A DNA stretch of 64,000 bases, taken from positions 77,413 through 141,412 of the forward strand of contig CAYVFC010000002.1 in the NCBI GenBank assembly GCA_964450715.1, in the 5' to 3' direction. Position numbers and translations under genes: made by a program. The DNA is from CAYVFC01 sp964450715 (GTDB lineage: Bacteria > Myxococcota_A > Polyangia > Polyangiales > JAFGIB01). Shown here in pieces: positions 53,692 through 63,329 of the stretch (position 1 is its first letter; each line of letters opens with the position of its first letter). The notes beneath the pieces are model-generated. The model was given only the letters and a program-made list of their open reading frames with translations, was not told where the DNA came from and made no database searches.

Positions 53692-55368
53692 TCACCCCGC
53701 CTCTCTCAGCTCAACCCTGCACGCGCCGCGATCGAATGCGACGACGGTATTGCTGCCGGCGAACCGTTCGTCGCTGGCGGGAAAGTCGCTTCGCACATGA
53801 GCGCCGCGGGACTCCTCGCGAGCCAGCGCCGATAGGGCTATCGCCTCGGCGGTGGCGAGCATGAAGTCGAGCTCGAGGGCGTCGAGCGCCTCGCGGTTGT
53901 AGGCGTCGGTGGCGGCCAGGGACAGGTCCGTCGCGAAGACCTTCAGGCTCTGGATTTCGTCCAGCGCACCGGATAGCCCCTCACGGTGCCTTCGTGGGCC
54001 GACCCGTTCCCACATCAGCTTCTGAAGCCGTCTGGTCAGCTGCACCGGGCGATGCTCCCCGCTGCTGTTCAACAGAGCGCCGAGTCGTTGCCCAGCCTCG
54101 GTCGCTATCGCCTCATCGGCGAAACCTCGGCTCCGGGCCTCGAGCGCAGCGGTCTTGCCCGCACGCTTCCCGAAGACGACGATCTCGGTCAACGAGGTGG
54201 ACCCCAGCCGGTTGCCGCCCATCACGCCGCCCTGGACCTGCCCGCAAGCGTAGAGCCCCCGTACGCGGCTGCGGCAATGCTCGTCGGTCCGGATACCTCC
54301 CATGAAGTAGTGTACCGAGGGCAACACATCCCACGGCTCCAGGAAGTCGGCCGCCCGCCGGCCGTAGGCTCGACGCAGCGGGCGTAAAAACTCGCCGGCC
54401 GCGGCCTTGACGGCCGTGGAGTAGAACTCTCCGATTTCCGAATCGATGTTGGGCTTAAGGTCGAGAAGCAACCCGCCGTGCTCGGTGGCGCCGCCCCTCT
54501 CTATCGCCTCCATCATGACGTTCGCCACCTCGGCGCGCGTCATGTTCATCATGTTATCGAGGACAAGATCTCCGCGGCAGTCGAGCAGTCTGCCGAAAGG
54601 ACCCGCGATCACCGGTTCCCCCACCACGACTCCGATCAGGGAGCGAGGGTGGGTCAGGGCAAAGGGAATGAGCTGCACCTGCTCCATGTCCACCAGCTCG
54701 GCCCCGGCCTTCAACGCCAGGGCGTAGCCATCGCCCGCGACCGAGGGCTGGCAATCGGTATGGGGATAGAAAAGCGCGCCCGCTCCGCCGGTCGCGATGA
54801 CGGTGGACCGAGCGACTACCGCCACCGGCCTACCGGTCTTCATCTGCAGGGCAACCGCTCCCGCGACCTCTCCGTCGTAGAGCAGCAGCTCGCTACAGAC
54901 GGTATCCTCCAGCACCTCTATCGAGGAGCGAGCCGCTGCCGCGCGCAGCGCCTGACCCATCTGGATCCCGTAGCCGGGACCTCCGACCGCGCGCGGCGCG
55001 CTGTGCCCTCCCGGCGCCACCGGCATGCGCTTCATCTTTCCCTCGCCGTCGCGGTCGAAGATATGCCCGTAATCCTCGTAGGCAACAGTGGCCTGCATCG
55101 CTTCGCCGACCAGAACCCGCACCAGCTCGGGGTTGTTGAGGCGCGCCCCTCCCTCGATCATGTCGCGCGTGAACTGCTGCTCGGAGTCTCCCGCCTCCGT
55201 ATCGACGCCCGTGCTCATTACCCCCAGCGACAGACGGGTATCGCCGTATCCCACCGGTTCCTTGGAGATGACGACGACGCTGGCGCCATTCTTCGCCGCC
55301 TCTACCGCCGCCGCCACCCCGGCGCCGCCCGATCCGACGACCAGAACATCCGTTTTCTTGACCAGCAT
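53692..55368 (-). CDS. FAD-dependent fumarate reductase/succinate dehydrogenase-like flavoprotein
   Basis: About 558 residues from ATG 55368 (AAGGAGAT close upstream); a GTG at 55437 would add 23 residues. FAD-binding N-terminus TDVLVVGSGGAGVAAAVEAAKNG, VIATGGAGALFYPHTDC, the active-site region LPSVHYFMGGIRTDEHCRSRVRGLYACGQVQGGVMGGNRLGSTSLTEIVVFGKRAG and a helical C-terminus. The HYFMGGI and GNRLGSTSL motifs are those of SdhA/FrdA/aspartate-oxidase-like enzymes. It is paired with an SdhB-like gene. The electron acceptor and substrate (fumarate or a related acid) are not determinable. Confidence 0.87.
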   Translation of the reverse strand: MLVKKTDVLVVGSGGAGVAAAVEAAKNGASVVVISKEPVGYGDTRLSLGVMSTGVDTEAGDSEQQFTRDMIEGGARLNNPELVRVLVGEAMQATVAYEDYGHIFDRDGEGKMKRMPVAPGGHSAPRAVGGPGYGIQMGQALRAAAARSSIEVLEDTVCSELLLYDGEVAGAVALQMKTGRPVAVVARSTVIATGGAGALFYPHTDCQPSVAGDGYALALKAGAELVDMEQVQLIPFALTHPRSLIGVVVGEPVIAGPFGRLLDCRGDLVLDNMMNMTRAEVANVMMEAIERGGATEHGGLLLDLKPNIDSEIGEFYSTAVKAAAGEFLRPLRRAYGRRAADFLEPWDVLPSVHYFMGGIRTDEHCRSRVRGLYACGQVQGGVMGGNRLGSTSLTEIVVFGKRAGKTAALEARSRGFADEAIATEAGQRLGALLNSSGEHRPVQLTRRLQKLMWERVGPRRHREGLSGALDEIQSLKVFATDLSLAATDAYNREALDALELDFMLATAEAIALSALAREESRGAHVRSDFPASDERFAGSNTVVAFDRGACRVELREAG

Positions 55369-55476
55369 ATCTCCTTCGTTCGGCAGAGCTACCGGTGGAT
55401 AGTACTGTTTCGACTCGCCCTTCGACAACCCCGCCACCCTTTCTTCCGACTGATAACCGGTCGCATCGACCGCGGG

Positions 55477-56463
55477 CTACCCGGTCGGATGCGCGAACCG
55501 CGCATACTTATCACGGTAGCTTCTCGGCGACATGCCGGTAACCCTACGGAACAAGCGCCGGAAGGAGTTGACGTCCTCGTAGCCTATCCGCAAGGTGATT
55601 TCGCCTATATTCTCCTGCGTCGTCTCCAGCCGCTTTTTCGCGCTCTCGATCCTCAGGTGTTGGAGATACGAAAGCGGGGTGTCGCCGGTAGCCTGCTTGA
55701 AGCGGCGCTTGAAATGGCGTTGACTGATCCCTACCCTTCGGGCGACCGCTTCCACGGAGATACCCTCGGCGAACCCTTCCTCCATCAACCGCTGAGCCAC
55801 TCGCACCGCATCATCCTCGTGGTCCCTACAGAAGTCGTGAAGCATATAGGGAGCCTGGCTGGTACGCTCGGGGTCGATGAGCATACAACGGGAACACCTA
55901 GCCGCCAGCTCGGCATTTCCATATCGCTCTATGAAGTACAGACACATGTTGAAAAACGCCGTCGCCGCCCCGGTGGTCACCAGGCGTCGGTCTTCCACCA
56001 GGATGCGATCCGTTCGTAGATTCACCTCGGGGTGCAACCGCCGAAACATACCTTCGAAAAGCCAGTTGGTCGTGGCGTTTCTACCGTCCAGCAGCCCGGT
56101 CTTGGCCAGAAAGAAGGTCCCCGTACAGGTCGACACGAGGTATTCACCCCGATGGTAGCGCTCGCATAGCGAGTCGCAGAGTTGACGGATGCGCTCGTTC
56201 TCCAGGTCAAAGGGCGGAAGAAAAGCCGGCAACAGAACCACATCCGATTCACCCGACGATGCCAGAGAGCCCTGCGGATGGACAACGACTCCGCCGCTGG
56301 CCCCGACCGGTAGACCGTCGAGGGTGACGGTATTCAGATCGAAAACCGGTCTTTCCTGGCCCATACCCGCCCAGACGAAGTTAGCGGTGGTGAAGGCGTC
56401 TTGGCATCCGGCGAGCACGAAAGACGCGCAGTTCTCTTCTGCGAGCAGGGTAATACGAGCCAT
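55477..56463 (-). CDS. GlxA/AraC-family transcriptional regulator
   Basis: 328 residues. Residues 1-185 form a DJ-1/PfpI-like (class I glutamine amidotransferase-like) domain (RITLLAEENCASFVLAGCQDAF, EYLVSTCTGTFFLAKTGLLDGR). Residues 220-318 are two AraC helix-turn-helix motifs (ISVEAVARRVGISQRHFKRRFKQATGDTPLSYLQ, then IGEITLRIGYEDVNSFRRLFRRVTG). It probably senses a small metabolite and regulates the divergent small membrane protein/metallo-hydrolase genes or the SdhA/B-like pair, which starts 108 bases downstream. It has a complete length for the family. Confidence 0.92.
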   Translation of the reverse strand: MARITLLAEENCASFVLAGCQDAFTTANFVWAGMGQERPVFDLNTVTLDGLPVGASGGVVVHPQGSLASSGESDVVLLPAFLPPFDLENERIRQLCDSLCERYHRGEYLVSTCTGTFFLAKTGLLDGRNATTNWLFEGMFRRLHPEVNLRTDRILVEDRRLVTTGAATAFFNMCLYFIERYGNAELAARCSRCMLIDPERTSQAPYMLHDFCRDHEDDAVRVAQRLMEEGFAEGISVEAVARRVGISQRHFKRRFKQATGDTPLSYLQHLRIESAKKRLETTQENIGEITLRIGYEDVNSFRRLFRRVTGMSPRSYRDKYARFAHPTG

Positions 56464-56668
56464 GGAAACTCCCGGAGGGACCGTGGCACAAATGGCCCGA
56501 AATAAGGCGTTTATGCCCCTTTTCCCCGCTCAGTTCAAGTTCTACCGTGGATTCGTGGTCGGACGAAACCCGTAGGAAAGGCGCGAAACGCCGAGTCCGT
56601 CGAATCGGAGAGAAGAGAAGCTCGATGCGCTTCAGAGGCGCGACAGGCATTCCAGGAAAGGAGAATTG

Positions 56669-56836
56669 ATGATGGATCGGTATGCATTGCTGGTTGGCGG
56701 CAGCATGTTTGTCGGAGAAGGTATCTTGAAGTTTTTCGGTTTCCGATTCCTGGGCATGGATATGCCCTGTGGAGCGTCACTGATGATCGTAGGCTTTGGT
56801 CTGGGTCTATCTGCATATAAACAGCTCAAGAAGTAG
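56669..56836 (+). CDS. Small membrane protein, 55 residues
   Basis: AAAGGAG (56657-56663) precedes two ATGs at 56669 and 56672. The protein MMDRYALLVGGSMFVGEGIL continues through one or two hydrophobic segments (GMDMPCGASLMIVGFGLGLSAY) and ends KQLKK. No family known. The strong ribosome site and hydrophobic profile support a real small protein. It lies 205 bases from the divergent GlxA/AraC regulator and 70 bases before the metallo-hydrolase gene, so it may be co-transcribed with the latter. Confidence 0.6.
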   Translation: MMDRYALLVGGSMFVGEGILKFFGFRFLGMDMPCGASLMIVGFGLGLSAYKQLKK

Positions 56837-56906
56837 CGTCATACCTGTTCTCCAGCGAACACACACCCGCGAGCATATACGACTCCAATCCACCGGAGGG
56901 CGAAGT

Positions 56907-57596
56907 ATGGGACCATCTATTCGCACGATTGCGCTTGGCATCGATAACGCGTACCTGATCCATGACCGGAGTGTGGTTCTGATCGATGCAGGCCAATCCG
57001 GCCGGCCGAGCGCTTTTCTGAAGGGGTTGCGGTCGGCCGGCGTCGAACCTCGCGATATTCGATTGATCGTGTTGACTCACGCCCACTGGGATCACATCGG
57101 TCTGGCAGCCGAAATCAAGGAGATCACGGGCGCAAAAATCGTTCTGCACGGCAACGAGAAGGCGTGGCTGGAGCAAGCGACGAAATTCATGCCCCCTGGA
57201 GCGACACGATGGGGGACGGTTTTCGCTCGACTGCTCGAGCGATTGATGTTGCCCTTCGTCAGGATTCGTTCGACCCAGGTCGATATCGTACTAGATGACA
57301 GCGGTCTGTCGTTGCGCGATTACGGAATCGCCGGCGAGATCATCCATACCCCCGGCCATTCTCCCGGTTCCGTCAGCGTCGTACTCGATTCGGGCGACGC
57401 CTTCGTGGGCGATCTAGCCATGAGCGGGCTCCCGCTGCGTCTCTCACCGGGGTTACCCATCTTCGCCGAGGATCGTTCCGAGGTGATTCGAAGCTGGCAG
57501 AAGCTATTGGCCAGAAATATAAAAACCGTCTATCCGGCCCATGGGAAACCGTTCTCGGCAGACGCGATGCGGGCAGCGCTTTCGAATCCGTGGTGA
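56907..57596 (+). CDS. Metallo-beta-lactamase-fold hydrolase
   Basis: 229 residues from ATG 56907 with GGAGGGCG upstream. The zinc motif THAHWDHIG (H-x-H-x-D-H) is intact. Further ligands are in TPGHSPGSVSV and FVGDLAM, and the terminal HGKPF. This is a typical hydrolase of the glyoxalase II/lactonase type; the substrate cannot be told. An upstream continuation in the same frame exists, but the ribosome site favours 56907. It probably forms a unit with the small membrane protein under control of the adjacent GlxA/AraC regulator. Confidence 0.88.
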   Translation: MGPSIRTIALGIDNAYLIHDRSVVLIDAGQSGRPSAFLKGLRSAGVEPRDIRLIVLTHAHWDHIGLAAEIKEITGAKIVLHGNEKAWLEQATKFMPPGATRWGTVFARLLERLMLPFVRIRSTQVDIVLDDSGLSLRDYGIAGEIIHTPGHSPGSVSVVLDSGDAFVGDLAMSGLPLRLSPGLPIFAEDRSEVIRSWQKLLARNIKTVYPAHGKPFSADAMRAALSNPW

Positions 57597-57723
57597 GACG
57601 GAGGCCGCGCTCACGACTACCCAGATCTGGTCCCGACGGTCGACGTCCTTTACGTCGGTTCCCCGTCAGCCTGTCGCGCCCCCCTGTAGTGACCGGTGAC
57701 GCTACCTGGAGTATAGTGCGGCG

Positions 57724-60039
57724 ATGGACGCCTGCGTGGTTCGGCTCTGCCTCGCCGCTACGATTTGTCTGCTCTGCTGCCCGGCGCACGGGTGTGGATC
57801 GGATTCGGACGGAAACGGGGAGAGCCGACCCATCGTCGATGGCGGAGCGGCCAACGACACGACCGGACCCCGGGACACGGCGGGCGGTTTCGGAGACGGA
57901 GACGCTGGTGTCGACGCCGACGCCGATCCCGGGGTCGTTCCGAGCGCGGACGCGGGCATTGACGCGGGCGGTACGGCATCGCACTTGAGACGAATATCTT
58001 ACGTGTACATCCGTCAATCGACGAACGCTCAGGTACACGGAAACATCGAATCGAAGCAAAGGCAGTATGCACTGGCTAAGCGCGCGACCTCGCTGGGTTG
58101 GTGTCCCGAGGCAGTAGAGATAGTCGATGAGGATCAAGGCAAGAGTGGGTCGAGTATACAAGAACGCTCCGGATTCACTCGACTTGCTCATGCCGTGGCG
58201 CAAGGGGTGGTTGGAGCGATTTTTGCGATGGAAGTGTCGAGGCTGGCTCGTTCATCGCAGGACTGGCAGCGTCTTCTGTCGCTATGCGCGGTAGCTCAGG
58301 TGATGGTGATCGACGAGCATACGGCCTACGACCCCAGTCATAATGATGACAAGCTATTGCTCGACCTGAAGGGTGCGATGTCCGAGCAGGAGTTACACTG
58401 GCTATCGCTACGTTTGGCCGGAGGACGCTTGAACAAGGCACGGCGCGGTGAAGCGTATATAACGCCCCCGACCGGATATATATGGGACGAACGGGGGCTA
58501 GAGTTGGACCCTGACGAATCGGTACAGAACGCGGTACGATTACTCTTCGAGCGATTCGAAGTAGAGCCCAGCGCTCGCGCTTTGCTCAGATGGGCACACC
58601 GGTCGCATTTTCTGATTCCGACCCGCCGACGAGGCACAGATGAAATAGTCTGTAAGCCACTGGGGAACGGCCGTCTAAATGATATGCTTCACAATCCGAC
58701 ATACGCCGGCACGTATACGTTCGGACGAAGGCCGACGAGCAAGCGACTTATCGATGGAGAAATTCGCACGGTCAAGACGCGCCTGGACGATCCGAACGAT
58801 TGGCCTGTTCGGAACGACGATGCGCATCCAGCTTACATAACCTGGGAGACCTATATGAAAAACCAAGAGAAGCTTCGACAGAACAAAGCGCGAAAAAGGA
58901 GCGATGTCCGTGGAGCTCCTCGCGAAGGTCCATCATTGCTTGTGGGTGTGGCGTTATGTGGGCGATGCGGTCGCCGAATGAGCGTGCGGTACAGCGGTGG
59001 TTTCTCTCCAGGTTGGGATTATGCTTGCTACGGCGATATGAGCAAAGGACGAGACACGTGTTGGGGGTTGGCTGGAGCGCGGATCGATCAGGCCGTTGAG
59101 CAGCATTTTCTGCAGACCATGGTACCGAACGAGATCGATTTGACGCTCGCGGTAGAGCGCGAGATCGATAATCAGGCGGACTCTGTACAGAAGGCGTGGC
59201 GAACCCGCATCGAGCAGAGTCAGTACGAAGCACGTCGAGCGGAACGGCGCTATAAGGCAGTCGACCCGGACAATCGGGTGGTGGCGCGCACGCTTGAGAG
59301 CGAGTGGGAGCAACGGCTACGAGAACTGGAAAAGGTAGAGCAGCAGTATACAGAAGCTAGACGCCAACGGCGCGTTGAGCTGAACGCGCGTGACCGGCAG
59401 CGAATCAGAGAGCTTACCCGGGATCTTCCCACCGTATGGAAGGCCCGCACGACGAGTACGGCCGACCGCAAGGCGATGCTGCGTCTGGTAATCGAAGCAG
59501 TTGTCTTGCATCCGATCGATGTACCGAGACGCGCGACGAAAGTTTGTGTGCAATGGCATAGCGGAGTGGTCAGTGAGTTAGATGTGCCGCGTCCCTACGG
59601 TGGCGATTTGCGTAAACATTCCCCCGAAGCTCTGCAGCGCATCGTCGAACTGGTTGACGCAGAAAATCATGACGATGAGATTGCGCTGCAGCTCAACGCT
59701 GAAGGATATAGGACTGGTACCGGACTAATGTGGGAAGAAGAGTTGGTGCGAGCGGCAAGACGTAAGGCAGGCATCAAACTCGTGGTAGCTGACCGTCAAC
59801 GCATGCCCTCACTTCCTCACCGATATCCCGACGGTCGGTACTCGGTGCCTGGTGTCATCGCGCAGTTCGGAGTGAGCGAGAACACGGTCCGAAAATGGAT
59901 CAAGCGAGGCTTGGTCTGCGCATCACGCGCGGACTTTGGTACCCATCGAAATGCGTACTGGCTCGATATAGATGAAAGCACTGCCGAACGGCTCAAGGCC
60001 CAAAGCCGGGCGGCTGCCGCGAAGTTTCGCAAAGCGTGA
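57724..60039 (+). CDS. Large serine recombinase fused in frame to a lipoprotein N-terminus
   Basis: 771 residues from ATG 57724. Residues 1-85 are a lipoprotein-type signal (MDACVVRLCLAATICLLCC) and an Asp/Gly/Ala-rich spacer. Residues from about 90 are a serine recombinase catalytic domain: YVYIRQSTNAQ with the nucleophile Ser, DEDQGKSGSSIQER and EVSRLARSSQDW. Then come the recombinase domain (PTGYIWDERG, NPTYAGTYTFGRR), a zinc ribbon (CGRCGRRM...C...C), a coiled coil and a C-terminal helix-turn-helix-like region (GVIAQFGVSENTVRKWIKRG). The fusion suggests integration within a lipoprotein gene; exporting a recombinase makes no sense, so translation may start internally. Confidence 0.85.
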   Translation: MDACVVRLCLAATICLLCCPAHGCGSDSDGNGESRPIVDGGAANDTTGPRDTAGGFGDGDAGVDADADPGVVPSADAGIDAGGTASHLRRISYVYIRQSTNAQVHGNIESKQRQYALAKRATSLGWCPEAVEIVDEDQGKSGSSIQERSGFTRLAHAVAQGVVGAIFAMEVSRLARSSQDWQRLLSLCAVAQVMVIDEHTAYDPSHNDDKLLLDLKGAMSEQELHWLSLRLAGGRLNKARRGEAYITPPTGYIWDERGLELDPDESVQNAVRLLFERFEVEPSARALLRWAHRSHFLIPTRRRGTDEIVCKPLGNGRLNDMLHNPTYAGTYTFGRRPTSKRLIDGEIRTVKTRLDDPNDWPVRNDDAHPAYITWETYMKNQEKLRQNKARKRSDVRGAPREGPSLLVGVALCGRCGRRMSVRYSGGFSPGWDYACYGDMSKGRDTCWGLAGARIDQAVEQHFLQTMVPNEIDLTLAVEREIDNQADSVQKAWRTRIEQSQYEARRAERRYKAVDPDNRVVARTLESEWEQRLRELEKVEQQYTEARRQRRVELNARDRQRIRELTRDLPTVWKARTTSTADRKAMLRLVIEAVVLHPIDVPRRATKVCVQWHSGVVSELDVPRPYGGDLRKHSPEALQRIVELVDAENHDDEIALQLNAEGYRTGTGLMWEEELVRAARRKAGIKLVVADRQRMPSLPHRYPDGRYSVPGVIAQFGVSENTVRKWIKRGLVCASRADFGTHRNAYWLDIDESTAERLKAQSRAAAAKFRKA

Positions 60040-60128
60040 TAAACACCCATCTAATGGCAGAGGAGCCGAGTACGGCCGTAAGTAACGGACACTGGCGGAA
60101 AGGGCGGTGCATTGTGTCTAAACATTCT

Positions 60129-60468
60129 CGACCAGGTGCGCGGCGGTGTCGTTCATGCGCCTGCCCGTGCACGAGGGGCAGACCGCGCGGCCCTTGCAGG
60201 AGAATGCCACCAGGCGCTCGAAGCCGCACCGGGGGCAGGCTACGCGCGCATAGCCGTGCTCGAGCAGCCCACAGGTCAGATAGCTCTCGATCTCGCGCTT
60301 GACGAAATCGGGAAGACCGCCCGCTTGCTCGGCGCGCTCGAGGAAGGACGGCCAGTGCCCGACCAGCACTCGGTGAAGCGCCGTGTGCTCGGGCTGGCGA
60401 CGCTGGTAGGTGTCAAGAACGGCAACAAGCGGGTGAGCACGGGTCGCGGCATGGGATGCGGAGGGCAT
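60129..60468 (-). pseudogene. IS91-family transposase, 5' fragment (copy B)
   Basis: From ATG 60468 the N-terminal about 110 residues are present, including AEQAGGLPDFVKREIESYL, which is deleted in the copy at 48507-49364, and the zinc domain. It breaks at about 60129 (AAHLVENV) 90 bases after the recombinase stop. Between 60129 and 60334 it differs from copy A at several positions, whereas to the right it is identical, marking a recombination boundary. Confidence 0.75.
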
Positions 60469-60863
60469 CGCCGCGCCTCGTGCACGAAGCGGGCCTGCTC
60501 CCCGGTCCATTGTTTTCGCCTACTTGCGCGCCCAGGGTGCCAGTGACCGCCGCCAGCCGGCTGGCGGCCGCCGGGCATTCGAACGCTTCGAACTCCCCGA
60601 ACCCTCCGAACTCCCCGAGCACGCCGAGCACTCTGCTCCGGCCGTCCGAAGCTCCGGGCCAGCCGCTGGCAAGGTCGTTACCTCGGCCGGCAGTTGTCCC
60701 TTTGGGGCCCGAGCTTTCCCCGGGAGGCCCGAGCTGTCCCCGGGAGGCCCGAGCGGTACCTTTTGGGCTCGAGCTGTCCCCGGGGTGGAAGCGATCTCAA
60801 GTAAGCGCGGTCTATACCGAGCTCGGCATAAGCCGCGTTGTCGTGTAGCGCCAAAGAATCGCA

Positions 60864-61047
60864 CCTCCGCGCCCACACAGAACCGTACGTGAGCCTCTCG
60901 ACTTATACCCAGCCGCCCGCGGTGTCACGCCGCCTTTCCACAAAACCAGCAACTCTGGCGATCGGTCAGCTACACGAGAAAGCCAGGCCGCTGCCTTGCG
61001 TTTCCGACGCCGAAACCGCTTGTACTTCTTGGTTGCCCAGCGGAGAC
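60864..61047 (-). pseudogene. Group II intron maturase remnant (copy B)
   Basis: Identical to 49760-49943: maturase C-terminus (RWATKKYKRFRRRKRK) and intron domain V-like sequence. Confidence 0.65.
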
Positions 61048-61060
61048 GCCCCACCCGGAC

Positions 61061-61207
61061 CGGACCTTTGCCGACTGGTTCGTCAGCGCCGACCAGGTGG
61101 TGCTGACCCGGGACTGGAGCGCCACCCTCCAGGTGCTCGCCGAGCGCCTGCCACCGCGCCCCCGGGTGGCCGTCCTTCCCTCGGCCACCATGCAGTACCA
61201 CGCCTGA
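61061..61207 (+). pseudogene. C-terminal fragment of an unidentified protein (copy B)
   Basis: Identical to 49957-50103. Confidence 0.35.
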
Positions 61208-61248
61208 CGGTTCCACCGTCGTCGACCTCGAGTGATATCTTCATTCCT

Positions 61249-61540
61249 CTATCCGTTACGCCTGAGCCAATCGAGTAGGTCGTCGTAGGCACCACCTTCG
61301 TTAGCGTATTGAGCGTATTTCTTTGCAGTATGTAGCCACATTTCCGTACTCGGTTTGATCGATTTCAGTGCCTGCTTCATGTCTGTCATGGTAATCGGCC
61401 TAGCACTCTGCGTTCTGAGCGCGTCGGCGAGAGCCATTTCGGCCCCGCTTTCGCGTAGATGTGCCAGATCGGCACCAGAAAACCGTCGCGTGTTCTTGGC
61501 GATCCAGTCTAAGTCAATCTTCTCTTGCGGCCGGTAACGC
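61249..61540 (-). pseudogene. AAA+ ATPase C-terminal fragment (copy B)
   Basis: Identical to 50145-50436; carries the same break point, so the truncation predates the duplication (or both are one assembly artefact). Confidence 0.6.
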
Positions 61541-61666
61541 CCCGTGCTTCAGCGAAAGCGCGCGCGTGAACTCGGCCCCTTGCGCGTCGACCGGCCCCGC
61601 CAACGCCAGTATCGAGGCGAATACCGCGAACGCGATTCGTCCTGGATTCGGCATCGAGTGGAGCAT
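61514..61666 (-). pseudogene. N-terminal fragment of a secreted protein (copy B)
   Basis: Identical to 50410-50562: a signal peptide followed by a short mature stub. Confidence 0.4.
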
Positions 61667-61778
61667 AGTACGAAAGCGACCGCTCCATAAGTCTTCGTTG
61701 CCTCGGTTATCCACCGCATCTCTCGCCGGAGAGAAGATCTGGAAGGGCGCGACCAAGGAGCTGGCCGTTCAGCGCGGC

Positions 61779-62879
61779 TCATACCCCCGACGCCGGCTGT
61801 TCGTTCAGCATGAGGTATAGGCAGCGAGAGATCCCGGAATCGGTGTCCTGATAAAGGTGCATCGAGCCGCCCATACAGATTTGATAAGCAGTACAGGATG
61901 CGCAATCGTTCTTACGCGTCCATGAGCGATTACGCAGGATCTTGTACCCCTTATTCCACACGTCCAAGAAGCGGTCCTTCAAAATGTGTCCTTGAATGAA
62001 GGCATCCGACAGCTCGGGACAAGCTCCGATACGACCGTCGCACATGATCCCTCCGATGGTGATTCCGGCGTCGCACCTACACAGATACGGCCGGACCTCT
62101 CCTTCGTATCGGTCGCCCAGAAAACCCTCTTCCGACATCTCCGGAACCGGACGGTAGCCATCATTTCTTCCACCACTCGTGAAGTCGAGTAGCGTGTGCA
62201 AGTCCTTGCCATCCAGCAGGAGGTCCGGTCGGTTCGCCGCCCTCCCTACCGGCATCACCGGCGCCACTCGCCAGCGGGCGACTCTGATGCGAGCGATGTA
62301 TCGGCGCAGCTCGTCCAGCAACGGCACCACCGGCTTGGTTACGGTGGAGATCACCTCCAGCACGCCGCGATACCCCTGCTCTTTCAGGTTATCGATAGCC
62401 CTTTCCGCCTTCGCTGCCGAGCCTCTTCCCCGCAGGGAGTCGTTGACAGCCGGCGGCGCATCCAGGCTCACGGATATGGACCCGATGCCGGACTCGACCA
62501 CTTCCTTGGCCGTCTTCGTATCGAGTAGGGAGCCGTTCGTGACCATACCGAACGGAAAACCGAGCTCGCGCAGAGCGGCGAATATTCTGAACACATCCGG
62601 GTGCAGCAATGGTTCTCCGCCGGTTACGGCGATCATAACGCTTCCAGGATCAAAATCGCCGGCTATCTGGTGCAAGGCGCTCTTCCATTGCTCTCCGCTC
62701 AGTTCCGGAGACGCGTGGTTGATGGAGCAGTCGCTGCCACAGTAGGCACACCGGAAGTTGCACCGGCGGGTCAGCTCCAGATATAGATAGCGTAGCGGGT
62801 GCTCGCGGCACAGCTGTCGGCGCCTTCGCAGGTGCCGCTGCCAGCGTTTCGAGAGCCGGTTCGTCGAAATGCGCAACAA
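61779..62879 (-). CDS. Radical SAM/SPASM peptide- or lipoprotein-modifying enzyme (copy B)
   Basis: Same 366-residue protein as at 50675-51775, with CNFRCAYC and an intact SPASM domain. No substitution or frameshift is visible, so both copies could be expressed. Flanking genes and promoter are repeated as well. Confidence 0.88.
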   Translation of the reverse strand: MLRISTNRLSKRWQRHLRRRRQLCREHPLRYLYLELTRRCNFRCAYCGSDCSINHASPELSGEQWKSALHQIAGDFDPGSVMIAVTGGEPLLHPDVFRIFAALRELGFPFGMVTNGSLLDTKTAKEVVESGIGSISVSLDAPPAVNDSLRGRGSAAKAERAIDNLKEQGYRGVLEVISTVTKPVVPLLDELRRYIARIRVARWRVAPVMPVGRAANRPDLLLDGKDLHTLLDFTSGGRNDGYRPVPEMSEEGFLGDRYEGEVRPYLCRCDAGITIGGIMCDGRIGACPELSDAFIQGHILKDRFLDVWNKGYKILRNRSWTRKNDCASCTAYQICMGGSMHLYQDTDSGISRCLYLMLNEQPASGV

Positions 62880-62915
62880 GAGTTCACTCCCTCTTCGCGG
62901 CCGTGAGGAGGCGTT

Positions 62916-63329
62916 CTAATCGCCCGCATCCTCCGGTCCCGGCAAGCAGGTCGGCCAGGTCGACCGGCAGGGAGGAGAGCCGATCTCGTAGTCCTCGTCG
63001 CAGTACCAATCACCGCCGTCGTGCCAATCCATGCAATCCTCGTCGGCTCGACAGGGTTGAGGACCGTACAGGCCCGCGCATCCACCATAGCCGTCGACGC
63101 CGGCTCCCCCCGCTGCCGCGCTCCCGCTTCTACCGCCCCCGCCGCCACCAACACCGGAACCTCCGTCCAATCCGTGCGTGCCTTCTGGCTCGCCGCCCGC
63201 AGTCACGTAGCAGCCTCCCATTGCCAATGCACAGCAGCCGGCCACGATCGCGTAGTCCCATACCCGCTTCGCGATCTCGGCAATCGCTCGCCCGAGTCGT
63301 GTCAAGCCGATCACCTTCATATGCGTCAT
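62916..63329 (-). CDS. Cys-rich lipoprotein-like substrate candidate B (copy B)
   Basis: Same 137-residue protein as at 51812-52225, with the same four-base overlap with its upstream neighbour. Confidence 0.75.
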   Translation of the reverse strand: MTHMKVIGLTRLGRAIAEIAKRVWDYAIVAGCCALAMGGCYVTAGGEPEGTHGLDGGSGVGGGGGGRSGSAAAGGAGVDGYGGCAGLYGPQPCRADEDCMDWHDGGDWYCDEDYEIGSPPCRSTWPTCLPGPEDAGD

